In this document: positions 1 to 8,998 of the stretch, piece by piece | How positions within the stretch are numbered: position 1 is the stretch's first letter | How the letters are laid out: each line of letters opens with the position of its first letter | NCBI RefSeq assembly: GCF_900102425.1 | Contig: NZ_FNBT01000005.1 | Coordinates: forward strand, 186,001-250,000 | Source of the DNA: Blastococcus aurantiacus | GTDB taxonomy: Bacteria; Actinomycetota; Actinomycetes; Mycobacteriales; Geodermatophilaceae | Direction of reading: 5' to 3' | DNA length: 64,000 nucleotides | The notes under the pieces: model-generated | Told to the model about the DNA's origin: nothing | Databases searched by the model: none | The model's input: the letters and a program-made list of their open reading frames with translations, nothing else | Position numbers and translations under genes: made by a program

Positions 1-1193
1 TCCTCGAGGCGCGCCATGCAGGCGTCCACCTGCTCCCGGGTGATGATCCCGCGGGCCACCCCGGACTGGTTGCTGACCACCCCGACCTTGACCCCGCGGG
101 CGCGCAGCGCGTCCAGCGACTCCTTGGCACCGTCGACCGGCTTCACCAGGGCCGGGTCGCCGTTGTAGGGGTAGTCGCGGACGAGGGTGCCGTCGCGGTC
201 GAAGAGCACGAGGTCGGGCAGGCCCGTCCAGCGGGGCACGCCGCGGTGCTGCACGACGCCCTTCAGCCAGTGCCACGTCGCCAGCGGCGGGATGGCGGCG
301 CTGGTGGCGATCATCGTGGTCACCTCGTCGCGGGTGCGCGGTCCGGATGCGATCCGCGCCCACGCGAACTCGGCCGTCCCCGCGAGCCAGCCGGCGGCGG
401 CCAGCGCTGCGGCCCTCGGTCGGCCGGCGAGAGCGAGCCCGACGGCGGCCAGCGCGGCAGCGGTGACGGCGGTGTGCTGCGGACGGCGGCCCAGCGCGGC
501 GTCGGCGCGCTTCCGCCAGTCGGGTCCGTGCAGCCGTCGCATGAGGACGTCGTCGGCGTTGCCGGCCTGCACGCGCACGCTGACCCAGTGGTCGGTGGGC
601 CGCACCGGGTGGGTGATCCAGCGCTCGCCGCGGACCAGCCGCGCTCCGGTGTCCATGACCCGCAGGGCCAGGTCGCTGTCCTCGCGGAAGGCGCGCGGGA
701 AGCGCTCGTCGAAGCCGCCCACCGCCGACAGCGCGGCCCGCCGGTAGGCCAGGTCGGCGGTGATCCAGCTGGAGGTGGCCAGGCCGGCGGTGCCGCGCTC
801 CCAGTCGGTGGGCCGTCGGTCCTCGGGCAGGGGGACGCGGACGCGGCCCTGGCTGCCGGCGACGTCGGCGGGGAGGTCGGCGAGGTCGGTCGCCAGCCGC
901 TCGTACCAGTCGGCGTCGGGGACGACGTCGTCGTCGAGGAAGGCGATCCACGGCGTGCGGGCGCTGCGCCAGCCCAGGTTGCGGGCGCGGGCCGGGCCGC
1001 CGCCGCCGGTGCGCACCACGCGGACGGGCGGCAGACCGGGGCGCTCCGGGCGCAGCGGCTCCCCGGTCGGGCGGTCGTCGACGAGGATCAGCTCGGCCGG
1101 CCGCGGACCCGGGGCAGCGGCGAGCGCATCGAGGAGCACGTCGAGCGACGGCCGCCCGATCGTGGGCACGACGACCGTGCACTCCGCGAGCAT
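1..1193 (-). CDS. Glycosyltransferase family 2 - HAD-IIIA phosphatase fusion (3' end beyond window)
   Basis: Minus-strand reading frame open from an ATG at 1193 to the window edge, so the C-terminus is missing. The N-terminal ~220 residues are a GT-A type family 2 glycosyltransferase: it opens LAECTVVVPTIGRPS, then has LILVDDRPTG and AFLDDDVVPDADW (DxD-like metal/nucleotide-sugar site). A hydrophobic Ala/Leu-rich stretch follows near residues 250-285. In the same frame comes a HAD domain starting LVLFDRDGTLVRDYPYNGDP, with the DxD nucleophile pair of motif I and VVSNQSGVARG of motif II, as in histidinol-phosphate or heptose-bisphosphate phosphatases. I infer a two-step sugar-modifying enzyme, perhaps for glycero-manno-heptose or another surface glycan; the substrate is unknown. 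It is the last minus-strand gene after the CoA-transferase genes, 81 bases downstream. Confidence 0.8.
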   Translation of the reverse strand, partial: MLAECTVVVPTIGRPSLDVLLDALAAAPGPRPAELILVDDRPTGEPLRPERPGLPPVRVVRTGGGGPARARNLGWRSARTPWIAFLDDDVVPDADWYERLATDLADLPADVAGSQGRVRVPLPEDRRPTDWERGTAGLATSSWITADLAYRRAALSAVGGFDERFPRAFREDSDLALRVMDTGARLVRGERWITHPVRPTDHWVSVRVQAGNADDVLMRRLHGPDWRKRADAALGRRPQHTAVTAAALAAVGLALAGRPRAAALAAAGWLAGTAEFAWARIASGPRTRDEVTTMIATSAAIPPLATWHWLKGVVQHRGVPRWTGLPDLVLFDRDGTLVRDYPYNGDPALVKPVDGAKESLDALRARGVKVGVVSNQSGVARGIITREQVDACMARLE

Positions 1194-1274
1194 GATCGCG
1201 TCCTGCCCGGACCGGATCGGACAGAAACACTACGGGCTTGAAGTTCTTCGCCCGTCCACCTGACCGGGGGGCGG

Positions 1275-1952
1275 TCAGACGGCGCCGGGCTCCAGCTCCG
1301 CCACGTCGTCGGCGAAGGCCAGCCGGGCGCCGGTGCGCTCCTGGAGCTCCGCGCGCTCCAGCCCGGCGACCACCTCGCGCACGACCAGCCCGTCGGCCGT
1401 CACGTCGATGACGGCGAGCTCGGTGTAGATCCGGTCCACGACGCCGGCCGCGGTGAGCGGGAAGGTGCACGCGGGAAGGATCTTGGGTCGGCCGTCCTTG
1501 GTGGTGTGCGTCATCAGCACGAGCACCCGCTTCGCCCCGACCGCGAGGTCCATCGCGCCGCCCACCGCCGGCGGGTGCCCGACCTCGTCGGTGGCCCAGT
1601 TCGCGAGGTCCCCCGTCGCCGAGATCTGGAAGGCGCCGAGCACCGTCACGTCGATGTGGCCGCCGCGCATCATCATGAACGAGTCGGTGTGGTGGAAGTA
1701 CGAGCCGCCGGGCACCAGGGTCACCGGCTGCTTGCCGGCGTTGATCAGCTCGGGGTCGCCCTCCCCCGGTGCGGGCGCCGGGCCCATCCCGAGGATGCCG
1801 TTCTCCGAGTGGTAGACGATCTCCTTCTCGGGCGAGACGACGTCGCCGACGAGCGTGGGCATGCCGATGCCGAGGTTGACGTAGGCGCCGCTGGGGATGT
1901 CGCGGGCCACGCGGCGGGCCATGTCGGTCAGCGAGAGCCGGGGTCCGCTCAT
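1275..1952 (-). CDS. scoB: 3-oxoacid CoA-transferase, subunit B
   Basis: 225 aa. Beta subunit of a family I CoA-transferase, which moves CoA from an acyl-CoA donor (often succinyl-CoA) to a carboxylic acid through a glutamyl-CoA thioester. The N-terminal VNLGIGMPTLV is the usual nucleotide-like fold start, and YHSENGILGMGP carries the catalytic Glu (E50, SENG motif). I chose the ATG at 1952 because it overlaps the TGA of the A subunit (ATGA) and the protein then begins at the family's usual place; a longer upstream frame runs into scoA. With the TctABC genes next door the likely job is to activate an imported organic acid. The acid could be succinate, a 3-oxoacid such as 3-oxoadipate, or another acid; the sequence alone does not decide. 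Confidence 0.9.
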   Translation of the reverse strand: MSGPRLSLTDMARRVARDIPSGAYVNLGIGMPTLVGDVVSPEKEIVYHSENGILGMGPAPAPGEGDPELINAGKQPVTLVPGGSYFHHTDSFMMMRGGHIDVTVLGAFQISATGDLANWATDEVGHPPAVGGAMDLAVGAKRVLVLMTHTTKDGRPKILPACTFPLTAAGVVDRIYTELAVIDVTADGLVVREVVAGLERAELQERTGARLAFADDVAELEPGAV

Positions 1953-2617
1953 CACACGCCCACCTCCACGACCCGGTCGACGAAGATGCCGGGGGTCACG
2001 ATGCACTCGGGGTCCAGGTCGCCGAGCTCGACGAACTCGCGCACCTGGACGACGGTCAGGGTCGCGGCGGTGGCCATCGTGGGGCCGAAGTTCCGCGCCG
2101 CGGTGGAGTAGACGAGGTTGCCCCAGCGGTCGGCCTTGCGGGCCTTGATCAGGGCGACGTCCCCGTGCAGGGGTTCCTCGAAGACGTGCCGGCGGCCGTT
2201 GATGATCCGCACCTCCTTTCCCTCGGCGAGCAGCGAGTCCGCACCCGCGGGGGTGAAGAAGCCGCCCAGGCCCGCGCCGGCCGCGCGCATGCGTTCGCTG
2301 AGCGTGCCCTGTGGCACCAGCTCCAGCTCGATCTCGCCGGCCCGGTAGCGCTCCTCGAACCAGATCGAGCCGCTGGTCCGCGGGTACGAGCAGATGATCT
2401 TGCGCACCCGGTGCTCGCGGAGCAGCGCCGCGACGTCGGAGTCGCCGCTGCCGGCGTTGTTGGTGACCAGCGTCAGGTCGCGGGCGCCCTGGTCCAGGAC
2501 GGCGTGCACCAGCTCCACGGGGATGCCGGAGTTGCCGAACCCGCCGACCAGCACCGTCGCGCCGTCGCGGATGTCGGCGACCGCCTCGACGAGCGACCCG
2601 ACCCTCTTGTCGATCAA
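1952..2617 (-). CDS. scoA: 3-oxoacid CoA-transferase, subunit A
   Basis: 221 aa, normal length for the alpha subunit. Begins MIDKRVGSLVEAVADIRDGA, followed by the family I glycine motif TVLVGGFGNSGIP and LTLVTNNAGSGDS, which bind CoA. Its TGA overlaps the ATG of the B subunit, as expected for two subunits made in equal amounts. It lies 79 bases after the stop of tctA on the same strand, so all of these genes may share a transcript starting near the MarR gene. Family assignment is strong; the acid used is not known. Confidence 0.9.
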   Translation of the reverse strand: MIDKRVGSLVEAVADIRDGATVLVGGFGNSGIPVELVHAVLDQGARDLTLVTNNAGSGDSDVAALLREHRVRKIICSYPRTSGSIWFEERYRAGEIELELVPQGTLSERMRAAGAGLGGFFTPAGADSLLAEGKEVRIINGRRHVFEEPLHGDVALIKARKADRWGNLVYSTAARNFGPTMATAATLTVVQVREFVELGDLDPECIVTPGIFVDRVVEVGV

Positions 2618-2696
2618 CTACCGCTCCCCGTCCGCTCGTGCGGGACCCGCGCCCGGCTCGCGCCCACTCTGCACCAGTCCCGCGCGGGGCCGCGGC

Positions 2697-4355
2697 TCAG
2701 GGCCGGTCGCCCCCGGCGCGCGTGCTGCCCCCGCCCGTACCGGGCACGCCGTCGTCGTCGGCTCGGCCGTCGGTCCGGCCGCTGGTGGCCGCCACCCCGG
2801 CGGTGCCCTCGGGCTCGGCCTCCAGGCCGGTCGCCCTCAGCTCCTCCTCCGCGACGCCCGGGAGCTGGCTGCGCTGCCGGCGGCGCCGGATGCCCATCAC
2901 CGAGCTGTACAGGACGACCAGGGCCATCACCGCGAACAGCGTGCCCGACATCGGCCGGGTGAAGAAGATGCTGAACTCCCCGCCGGAGAGCAGCATCGAC
3001 CGGCGGAACGACTCCTCCAGGATGGCGCCCAGCACGAACGCGAGCACCAGCGGACCGGGCTCGAAGCCGGTCTTCTTCATCAGCCAGCCGATGATGCCGA
3101 ACACCAGCACGACCCACATGTCGAAGACGTCGTTGTTGACCGAGAAGACGCCGGCCATGGTGATCAGCAGCGCGAACGCGGCGAGGATGCCCGCGCGGAC
3201 GCGCAGCAGCTGGACGAAGAACCCGACCAGCGGGATGTTCAGCGCCAGGAGCATCAGGTTGCCGATGAACATCGAGGCGATGACGCCCCAGAAGATCTCC
3301 GGGTTGTTGTCGATGAGCTGCGGGCCGGGCGTGATGCCCTGGATCAGCAGCGCACCGTAGATCAGCGCCAGCACCACGTTGGGCGGGATGCCGAGCGTGA
3401 GCAGCGGGACGAACGCCGAGGTGGACGACGCGTTGTTCGCCGTCTCGGGGCCGGCGACGCCCTCGATCGCGCCCTTGCCGAACCGGCTCGGATCCTTGGC
3501 GCGGCGCTTCTCCATCCCGTAGCTGGCCAGGGAGGAGATGACGCCGCCACCCCCGGGCAGCACGCCGAGGAAGAACCCGAGCACCGATCCGCGGGCGATG
3601 GCCCCGGAGGAGTCCCGGAAGTCCCGGCGGCTGGGCCAGATGTTCTTGACCTTGCTCTTGATCTGCTCGGCCTTCTCCGTCTTCTCCAGGTTGTAGAGGA
3701 TCTCCCCGACGCCGAACAGGCCCATGGCCACCGCCACGAAGTCCAGACCGTCGAACAGCTCGACCTGGTCGAAGGTGAACCGGCTGGTGCCCGTGACCAG
3801 GTCCCGCCCGATGGTGGCCAGCAGCAGGCCGAGCGCCGCCATGCACAGCGCCTTGACCGGGTGCTTGGTGCCGAGGTAGGTGACCAGGAGGATGCCGAAC
3901 GCGGTCAGTGCGACGTACTCGGGGTCGCCGAACTGGACCGCCAGGTCGGCCAGTGGAGGTGCCAGCAGGATCAGGCCGACCACCGACAACGTGCCGCCGA
4001 TGAAGGAGCCCACCGCAGCGATACCGAGCGCCGGCCCGGCACGGCCCTGCATGGCCATCTGGTGGCCGTCGAACACGGTGACCACCGAGGCCGCCTCACC
4101 GGGCAGTCGCAGCAGCACGGAGGTGATCGTGCCGCCGTACATCGAGCCGTAGTAGATGCCGGCCAGCAGGATGACCGAGGAGGTCGGCTCCAGCTCGTAG
4201 GTGATCGGCAGCAGCAGCGCGATGGTCGCCGTCGGCCCCAGCCCCGGCAGGACGCCGATGACGGTGCCGATGAGCACGCCGAGGAAGACGTACAGGATGT
4301 TGGTGGGGTCCAGCGCGACGGAGAAGCCTTCGCCGAGGCCGTCCATGATGCCCAC
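2697..4355 (-). CDS. tctA: Tripartite tricarboxylate transporter, large membrane subunit TctA
   Basis: 552 aa, slightly longer than the usual ~500 because of a ~50-residue polar C-terminal tail (Thr/Gly/Asp-rich after ~505). About 11-12 hydrophobic segments. Family signatures: [19 protein letters not shown] near the N-terminus, [14 protein letters not shown], the central glycine loop [19 protein letters not shown], and [20 protein letters not shown]. It forms the sodium- or proton-driven permease with TctB and takes substrate from the TctC lipoprotein. The start is GTG at 4355, one base after the stop of tctB; an in-frame ATG lies at 4346. Confidence 0.93.
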   Translation of the reverse strand: MGIMDGLGEGFSVALDPTNILYVFLGVLIGTVIGVLPGLGPTATIALLLPITYELEPTSSVILLAGIYYGSMYGGTITSVLLRLPGEAASVVTVFDGHQMAMQGRAGPALGIAAVGSFIGGTLSVVGLILLAPPLADLAVQFGDPEYVALTAFGILLVTYLGTKHPVKALCMAALGLLLATIGRDLVTGTSRFTFDQVELFDGLDFVAVAMGLFGVGEILYNLEKTEKAEQIKSKVKNIWPSRRDFRDSSGAIARGSVLGFFLGVLPGGGGVISSLASYGMEKRRAKDPSRFGKGAIEGVAGPETANNASSTSAFVPLLTLGIPPNVVLALIYGALLIQGITPGPQLIDNNPEIFWGVIASMFIGNLMLLALNIPLVGFFVQLLRVRAGILAAFALLITMAGVFSVNNDVFDMWVVLVFGIIGWLMKKTGFEPGPLVLAFVLGAILEESFRRSMLLSGGEFSIFFTRPMSGTLFAVMALVVLYSSVMGIRRRRQRSQLPGVAEEELRATGLEAEPEGTAGVAATSGRTDGRADDDGVPGTGGGSTRAGGDRP

Positions 4356-4356
4356 G

Positions 4357-4800
4357 TCAGCCTCCCAGCACGATGTCGTCGGGGAAGGGCACCCCGAGTG
4401 CCTCGACGAAGACCAGGTGGAACACCACGGCGCCGATCACCGCGAGCGGCACCGCCCAGCGCCAGGGCTCCCGGGCGAAGAGGCGGAGCCAGATCAGCAG
4501 CATCAGCACCGCCGGCACCAGGAAGCCGATCTGCTCGAACAGCACGATGAACACGCCGAGGCTGACCAGTCCCAGCGCGATGCCGACCGTTCCCCGCGTC
4601 CACGGCTCGTAGTCCGCCGGGTCGTCGATGAACAGCAGCACCAGCGCGGTCAGCGAGAGCAGGCTCGCGACGATGAACGGCCACAGTCCGGGGCCGGGTG
4701 CGCTCAGCTCGCCCAGGGACAGGTCGCGCGCCTGCAGCATGGCGGCGACGCCGAACAGCAGCAGCACGAGCGGTGCGATCCGGAAGAGGTGCTTGGACAT
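4357..4800 (-). CDS. tctB: Tripartite tricarboxylate transporter, small membrane subunit TctB
   Basis: 147 aa with four hydrophobic segments (about 10-24, 40-58, 75-95, 97-125), the TctB topology. MSKHLFRIAPLVLLLFGVAAM starts at an ATG preceded by AGGAG (complement of 4803-4807). It sits between tctC (67 bases upstream, with a hairpin in the gap) and tctA (1 base downstream). TctB sequences diverge widely, so the call rests on size, topology and position. Confidence 0.88.
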   Translation of the reverse strand: MSKHLFRIAPLVLLLFGVAAMLQARDLSLGELSAPGPGLWPFIVASLLSLTALVLLFIDDPADYEPWTRGTVGIALGLVSLGVFIVLFEQIGFLVPAVLMLLIWLRLFAREPWRWAVPLAVIGAVVFHLVFVEALGVPFPDDIVLGG

Positions 4801-4835
4801 CGATCTCCTGGTCGACTGAGCGGGGGATGCCGGGT

Positions 4836-4861
4836 GCCGCGGGCCCCGGAGGACCCGCGGC
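4836..4861 (-). terminator. Intercistronic hairpin between tctC and tctB
   Basis: Inverted repeat GCCGCGGG (4836-4843) and CCCGCGGC (4854-4861), with partial inner pairing CC/GG. It lies in the 67-base gap after the first-encoded binding-protein stop and before tctB. It has no U-tract, so it is more likely an attenuator or mRNA-stabilising stem than a full terminator; it may keep binding-protein mRNA in excess over the membrane subunits. Confidence 0.45.
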
Positions 4862-4867
4862 GACCGG

Positions 4868-5869
4868 TCAGTCCTGGAGGATCGGACCGTAGACCTCGAC
4901 GATCTCGTCGATCCGGCTCCGGAAGGCCTCGGTGCCGATGAACTCGTCGGGCACGTACTGCTCGCCGAGCTGCTCGACCGTCTCCGGCTTCTCCAGGCAC
5001 GTGCTCACCGCGTCCTCGAGCGTGCTGACGACGTCGTCCGGCGTCTCGGCCGGGGCCGCCAGACCGAACACCGACACGCTGTTGGTCAGCTCGGGGAAGC
5101 CCACCTCGGCCAGCGGCGGCGCATCGATGTAGTCGACCGACTCGGGGGTGCTCACCGCCAGCGGCGTGAACTCGCCGGCCTCGATGTTCGACAGCACGTC
5201 CTGCGAGCTGTTGATGAAGACCGCGTCCACGTTCCCGCCCAGCAGCGCGGCGGTCATCTCGGCGTTGCCCGAGAACGGCAGGAGGGTCAGCTCGATGTCG
5301 TACTCCTCGGCCATGCGCTTCAGTTCCATGGCCTGGGACGTGGTCGTCCCCGGGACGCCGACGTTCAGTTGGCCGGGGTTCTCCTCGGCCGCCTCGAAGA
5401 AGGCCTCGGCGTCGGCGTACTCGGAATCCGCCCCCACGGCGAGGACGGACGGGATCTCGGTGACCGCGGCGATCGGGACGTAGTCGTCGTTGGTGTACCC
5501 CACGTCCTCGCCCTGCAGGGGGTTGGTGGCCGACGCGGGGACCGCGATGAGCGAGAGGGTGTACCCGTCGGGGTCCTCGGCCAGCATCGCCTGCATGCCG
5601 ATGGAACCGGAGGCGCCCTCCCGGTTCTCCACGATCACGGTCTGCCCGAACTCGTCCTCCAGGCAGGTGCCGATGGTGCGCGCGGCGAGGTCGGTGGGGC
5701 CTCCGGCCGCGTAGGGCACGTAGAGGGTGATGTCGTCGGTGGGGTAGTCGGTGGCGGCCTCACCACCACCGCCACCGCCGCCGCCGCCCTCGTCGTCGCC
5801 ACCGCAGGCGGCGAGCATGAGCACGGAGACCGCGATCAGGGCGGGTGCGGTCCGTCGGATGGGGCGCAT
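4868..5869 (-). CDS. tctC: TctC family substrate-binding lipoprotein
   Basis: 333 aa. Lipoprotein signal MRPIRRTAPALIAVSVLMLAAC with lipobox LAAC (Cys22), then a Gly-only linker of ~9 residues and the Bug/TctC fold: ITLYVPYAAGGPTDLAARTIG near residue 50, VENREGASGSIGMQAML, and VNVGVPGTTTSQAMELKRM. It captures a carboxylic acid outside the membrane and hands it to TctAB. The ATG at 5869 is preceded by GGAGGACTCC (complement of 5871-5880), which fixes the start; the frame stays open upstream but would run through the next tctC. A paralog lies 50 bases upstream. Confidence 0.92.
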   Translation of the reverse strand: MRPIRRTAPALIAVSVLMLAACGGDDEGGGGGGGGGEAATDYPTDDITLYVPYAAGGPTDLAARTIGTCLEDEFGQTVIVENREGASGSIGMQAMLAEDPDGYTLSLIAVPASATNPLQGEDVGYTNDDYVPIAAVTEIPSVLAVGADSEYADAEAFFEAAEENPGQLNVGVPGTTTSQAMELKRMAEEYDIELTLLPFSGNAEMTAALLGGNVDAVFINSSQDVLSNIEAGEFTPLAVSTPESVDYIDAPPLAEVGFPELTNSVSVFGLAAPAETPDDVVSTLEDAVSTCLEKPETVEQLGEQYVPDEFIGTEAFRSRIDEIVEVYGPILQD

Positions 5870-5919
5870 GGGAGTCCTCCAGGTGCTGGGCGTGCGATCG
5901 GGAAATCGAGAGGGTGGTC

Positions 5920-6909
5920 TCAGCCGAGGATCGGCTCGTAGACCTCGTGGGTGCGCTCGAGGATGTCGGCCAGCTCGCCGGCGTCGGCGAACTCGTCCGG
6001 CACGTAGTCCTCGCCGATGCCCTCCCGGACCTCGTCCTGCTCCAGGCACGAGCGCAGGGTGTCCTCGAGGGTGCTGACGACGTCGTCGGGGAGGCCGGCC
6101 GGGCCGGCGAGGCCGAAGGTGGAGCCGGAAAGGGTCAGGCCCTCGAAGCCCAGCTCGGTGAAGGTGGGCACGTCGGGCAGCCACTCGAGCCGCTCCTCGG
6201 ACGAGGCGACGAGGGGCACGAAGTCGCCGGAGTCGATGTTCGCCGTGACGTCCTGGGAGGCGTTGATGAGGACGGCGTCGATGTTGCCGCCGAGCAGCGC
6301 GGCGGTCATCTCGGCGTTGCCGTCGAACGGGACGACGGTGACCTCGACATCGTGGTCGTCGGCAAGCCGCTGGAGCTCGATGCCCTGCGGGGTCGAGGCG
6401 CCGGGGACCCCGACGTTCACGGTGCCGGGCGCGGCCTCCGCCGCCTCGACGAGGTCCTCCGCCGACGCGTAGGGCGAGTCCTTGCCGACGGCGAGCACGG
6501 AGGGCACGTCGGCCATCACGCCGATCGGAGTGATGTCCTCGTAGGTGTAGCCCACCTCGTTGGCCAGCGGCGTGAGCACCATCGTCCCGGCGGTGACCAG
6601 GGACAGCGTGTACCCGTCGGGCTCGGCCTGGACCAGTTCGCTGGTGGCCAGCGCGCCCGAGCCGCCGGGCAGGTTCTCGACGACCACCGTCTCACCCAGC
6701 TCGTCCTCGAGGCAGCTACCGACGGTTCGGGTGGTCAGGTCGGTGGGGCCTCCGGCGGCATAGGGGACGAGCAGCCGGATGTCGTCGCTCGGGTAGTTCG
6801 CGCCGCCGTTGTCGCCACCGCCACCGCCACCGCCGTCGTTGCCGCAACCGGCGAGCGCCCCGACCGCCACCAGGAGGAGTGCCGGAGCGGTCCGCATGGT
6901 GCGTCCCAT
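5920..6909 (-). CDS. TctC family substrate-binding lipoprotein, second copy
   Basis: 329 aa, paralogous to the neighbouring TctC throughout: DIRLLVPYAAGGPTDLTTRTV, VENLPGGSGALATSEL, VNVGVPGASTPQGIELQRL, and a near-identical C-terminal pattern EDYVPDEF. Signal MGRTMRTAPALLLVAVGALAGC with lipobox LAGC and a Gly-rich linker. The start at 6909 has a run of G's just upstream as a weak ribosome site; ATG at 6897 is an alternative. Two binding proteins feeding one TctAB pair suggests two ligands or affinities. Confidence 0.9.
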   Translation of the reverse strand: MGRTMRTAPALLLVAVGALAGCGNDGGGGGGGDNGGANYPSDDIRLLVPYAAGGPTDLTTRTVGSCLEDELGETVVVENLPGGSGALATSELVQAEPDGYTLSLVTAGTMVLTPLANEVGYTYEDITPIGVMADVPSVLAVGKDSPYASAEDLVEAAEAAPGTVNVGVPGASTPQGIELQRLADDHDVEVTVVPFDGNAEMTAALLGGNIDAVLINASQDVTANIDSGDFVPLVASSEERLEWLPDVPTFTELGFEGLTLSGSTFGLAGPAGLPDDVVSTLEDTLRSCLEQDEVREGIGEDYVPDEFADAGELADILERTHEVYEPILG

Positions 6910-6931
6910 CACTGTTCCCCCCCCTGGCTCA

Positions 6932-6947
6932 CCCTGATCCATCAGGG
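6932..6947. promoter_or_regulatory. Candidate MarR-family operator upstream of tctC operon
   Basis: Perfect inverted repeat CCCTGA-TCCA-TCAGGG, 22 bases ahead of the tctC start and between it and the MarR-type gene that ends at 7063. MarR dimers bind short palindromes in this sort of position. This is placement-based inference; the site has not been compared with known operators. Confidence 0.3.
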
Positions 6948-7062
6948 CCCGCTGTGACCCGGAGCACCATGCAAGCACAGGCCGGTGGCGCGGACAGGGC
7001 CGGGGAGCAACGAAGCGGCAACGATGCGAACCCGCCGGTAACCGTCGCGTGCCGGCTCCGGA

Positions 7063-7563
7063 TCAGCGCCGGGAACGCGCGGCGGACGACACCCGCGCCA
7101 GGGCGTCGGTGACGACGGCGGCGTCGTCCCCGAGCAGGGTGAGCAGGTGGGCCACGAGCTCGTCGTGCGTGCGCGCCGCCTCGGTCACCCGGGTGCGCCC
7201 GGCGGGGGTGAGCGTGGCGTGCAGCACCCGGCGGTCGGCGTCCCCGCGCTCGCGCAGGACGAGGCCGTCGGCGACCAGCCGGCTCACGGTGCTCGTCACC
7301 CCGGGACGGGACAGCCCCAGCGCCTCGGCGACCTCGCTCATCGAGGCCCGCTCCCCCGGCGACTCGGCGATCCGCCGCAGCGCCTCGAAGCCGGTGAGGG
7401 AGATGTCGTGCTGGCGGTGCAGAGCCGAGTCGACCCGCCGCGTGATGCGGTCGTGCACCTGGACGATGCGCAACCACGTCTCGGCGGGGCGGGGAGCGAC
7501 TCCGGGAAGAGCGGCGGGGTCCCGCGGGATCCCGCGCGCGAGCGCGTCCTCGGACCGTGGCAC
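7063..7563 (-). CDS. MarR family transcriptional regulator
   Basis: 166 aa, normal for MarR. Winged-helix region with SLTGFEALRRIAESPGERASM, then SEVAEALGLSRPGVTSTVSRL as the recognition helix, and the wing VLRERGDADRRVLHATLTPAG. Flanking helices at both ends form the dimer interface. It lies 153 bases upstream of the second tctC on the same strand, so it plausibly senses an organic acid and controls the transport and CoA-transferase genes. It may instead be co-transcribed with them or act elsewhere. Confidence 0.85.
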   Translation of the reverse strand: MPRSEDALARGIPRDPAALPGVAPRPAETWLRIVQVHDRITRRVDSALHRQHDISLTGFEALRRIAESPGERASMSEVAEALGLSRPGVTSTVSRLVADGLVLRERGDADRRVLHATLTPAGRTRVTEAARTHDELVAHLLTLLGDDAAVVTDALARVSSAARSRR

Positions 7564-7619
7564 GGCAGCGGGATCCCCCCATCGGGGAGCCCTGAAACCG
7601 TCGCCGCCGCGTCGGCTCG

Positions 7620-8672
7620 TCAGCGGCCGGGTCGGCGCCGGGCGGCCGCCGACACGAGCGCCGCACCGGTGGCCGTGAGCGCGCCCGCGGCCGCCAGCAG
7701 CGGGAGCGACGACGCCTCGCCCGCGCCGGTGTCGGACACCGCGGCGGCCACCTGCAGGGGCACGGCGGCCGCGGACTCCGGGCTCCCGCCGACGACGTCG
7801 AGCGCCGCCGGACCGGTCGCGGTCCGCTCGGGGATGCGCACCTCGGCGGTGACCGAGCCGTCGTCGGCGGCCGTGGCCGAGCCCAGCACCTCACCGCTCC
7901 CGCGCAGCGCGATGGTGACCCGCTCGCCCGGCCGGTAGCCCTCCACGCGGATCCGGACGGTCCCGCCGGCAGCCACCGACGTCCCGCTCGGGGAAGGCTC
8001 GGCCACCGACGACGACGAGGACGAGGGCGGGGTGGTGGGCGCCGTCGAGGGCGAGGGCCGGGTGGTGGGCGACGGCGCCGTCGAGGGCACCGGGGACGAC
8101 GGCGCGGGCCGCGGTGGCGTGGAGGACGGCGGGACCGGGGGCTGCGGCGTCGTCGTCGGCTCGGGGACGGGCTCCGGCTCGGGCGTCGGCTCCGGCGTCG
8201 GTTCCGGCGTCGGGGACGGCGGTGGCGCGGTCGCCGCGTCGCAGTCCTCGGCGGTGGGGCGGGTGAACGTGTAGTCGGCCAGCTCGTCCACGGACGTCGT
8301 CCCGGAGCCGTCCTGGGCGGCGTACTCGAGGCGGGCGTCGATCGTCTCGCCCGGGGCGACGTCGCCGGTCCGCAGCACCACGGCCTGCCCGGGTTGGAGC
8401 AGCGCCTCGGCCTCCGGTTCCGGGCTGCGGGTCGTGGTCAGCCGGACCGAGTACGGCAGCGTGCCGGCGACGACCTCGACCACCAGACCGCCGGGGCGGC
8501 AGCTCGGCCCGTGGGTGACGCGGGCGTCGGGACGGGTGGCGTCGTCGATGGCCGCGGCGGGCCCGGCCGCCCCGACGGCGACGCCCAGCAGCGCGAGCAC
8601 GAGGCAGGCGAGGGCGCCAGCGGACCGTCGGGTCCGCAGTACCGCTCGTGGCGCCGTCGCGGCGGCGCCCAC
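7620..8672 (-). CDS. Secreted Pro/Ser/Thr-rich protein with C-terminal membrane anchor
   Basis: 350 aa from a GTG start; no ATG is available in frame. Signal peptide in the first ~42 residues (hydrophobic ACLVLALLGVAVGAAG, then GPAAAID). Next are a ~100-residue globular part with two Cys, a long low-complexity linker of PTPEPTPEP and Ser/Pro/Thr repeats (about 145-235), and a second folded region with VRIRVEGYRPGERVTIALRG, resembling an Ig-like sortase-substrate module. The C-terminus is VSDTGAGEASS, a hydrophobic helix, then ARRRPGR: a sortase-signal shape, but with SDTG in place of LPxTG. Probably a wall- or membrane-attached surface protein. Function unknown. Confidence 0.7.
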   Translation of the reverse strand: MGAAATAPRAVLRTRRSAGALACLVLALLGVAVGAAGPAAAIDDATRPDARVTHGPSCRPGGLVVEVVAGTLPYSVRLTTTRSPEPEAEALLQPGQAVVLRTGDVAPGETIDARLEYAAQDGSGTTSVDELADYTFTRPTAEDCDAATAPPPSPTPEPTPEPTPEPEPVPEPTTTPQPPVPPSSTPPRPAPSSPVPSTAPSPTTRPSPSTAPTTPPSSSSSSVAEPSPSGTSVAAGGTVRIRVEGYRPGERVTIALRGSGEVLGSATAADDGSVTAEVRIPERTATGPAALDVVGGSPESAAAVPLQVAAAVSDTGAGEASSLPLLAAAGALTATGAALVSAAARRRPGR

Positions 8673-8998
8673 CTGGATCGCCCTGATGCCCGCTCCCCGG
8701 TCTCGATCCGTGTCGGTTCCCCATCGTGCCGAACGTCACGCTTCGTCGCCACCCCGTCACCGGACCTCTCACCGCCGAGCGGCGTGTCGCCGGTGTGTCG
8801 CGTCCGCGTCCTCGACACGGCTTGACGCTCCGGTGTGGCCTGGGTCACAGTGGTTCCGGGCGGGGGCAGCCGGCAACGAATGGCCACCCATCGCTGGGTG
8901 GACCGACCAACGCGGCCAGACCGCCAGGACCGGCCCCCCGCCCCCACACACACCGCCGGGCCGGAGCGGGAACCCCCGGAGCGGTGCGAGGGTGGGGC
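8673..8998. promoter_or_regulatory. Divergent intergenic region (326 bases)
   Basis: Lies between the surface-protein gene on the minus strand and the oxidoreductase on the plus strand, so it should hold both promoters. The only promoter-like spacing I see for the plus strand is TTGACG (8822-8827), 17 bases, then TCACAG (8845-8850), whose -10 is poor. No open frame or repeat that looks genuine was seen. Confidence 0.3.

Noticed and set aside
2394-4550. Long plus-strand frame opposite tctA and scoA (718 codons)
   Set aside because: No recognisable protein features; mirrors codon bias of the opposite genes.
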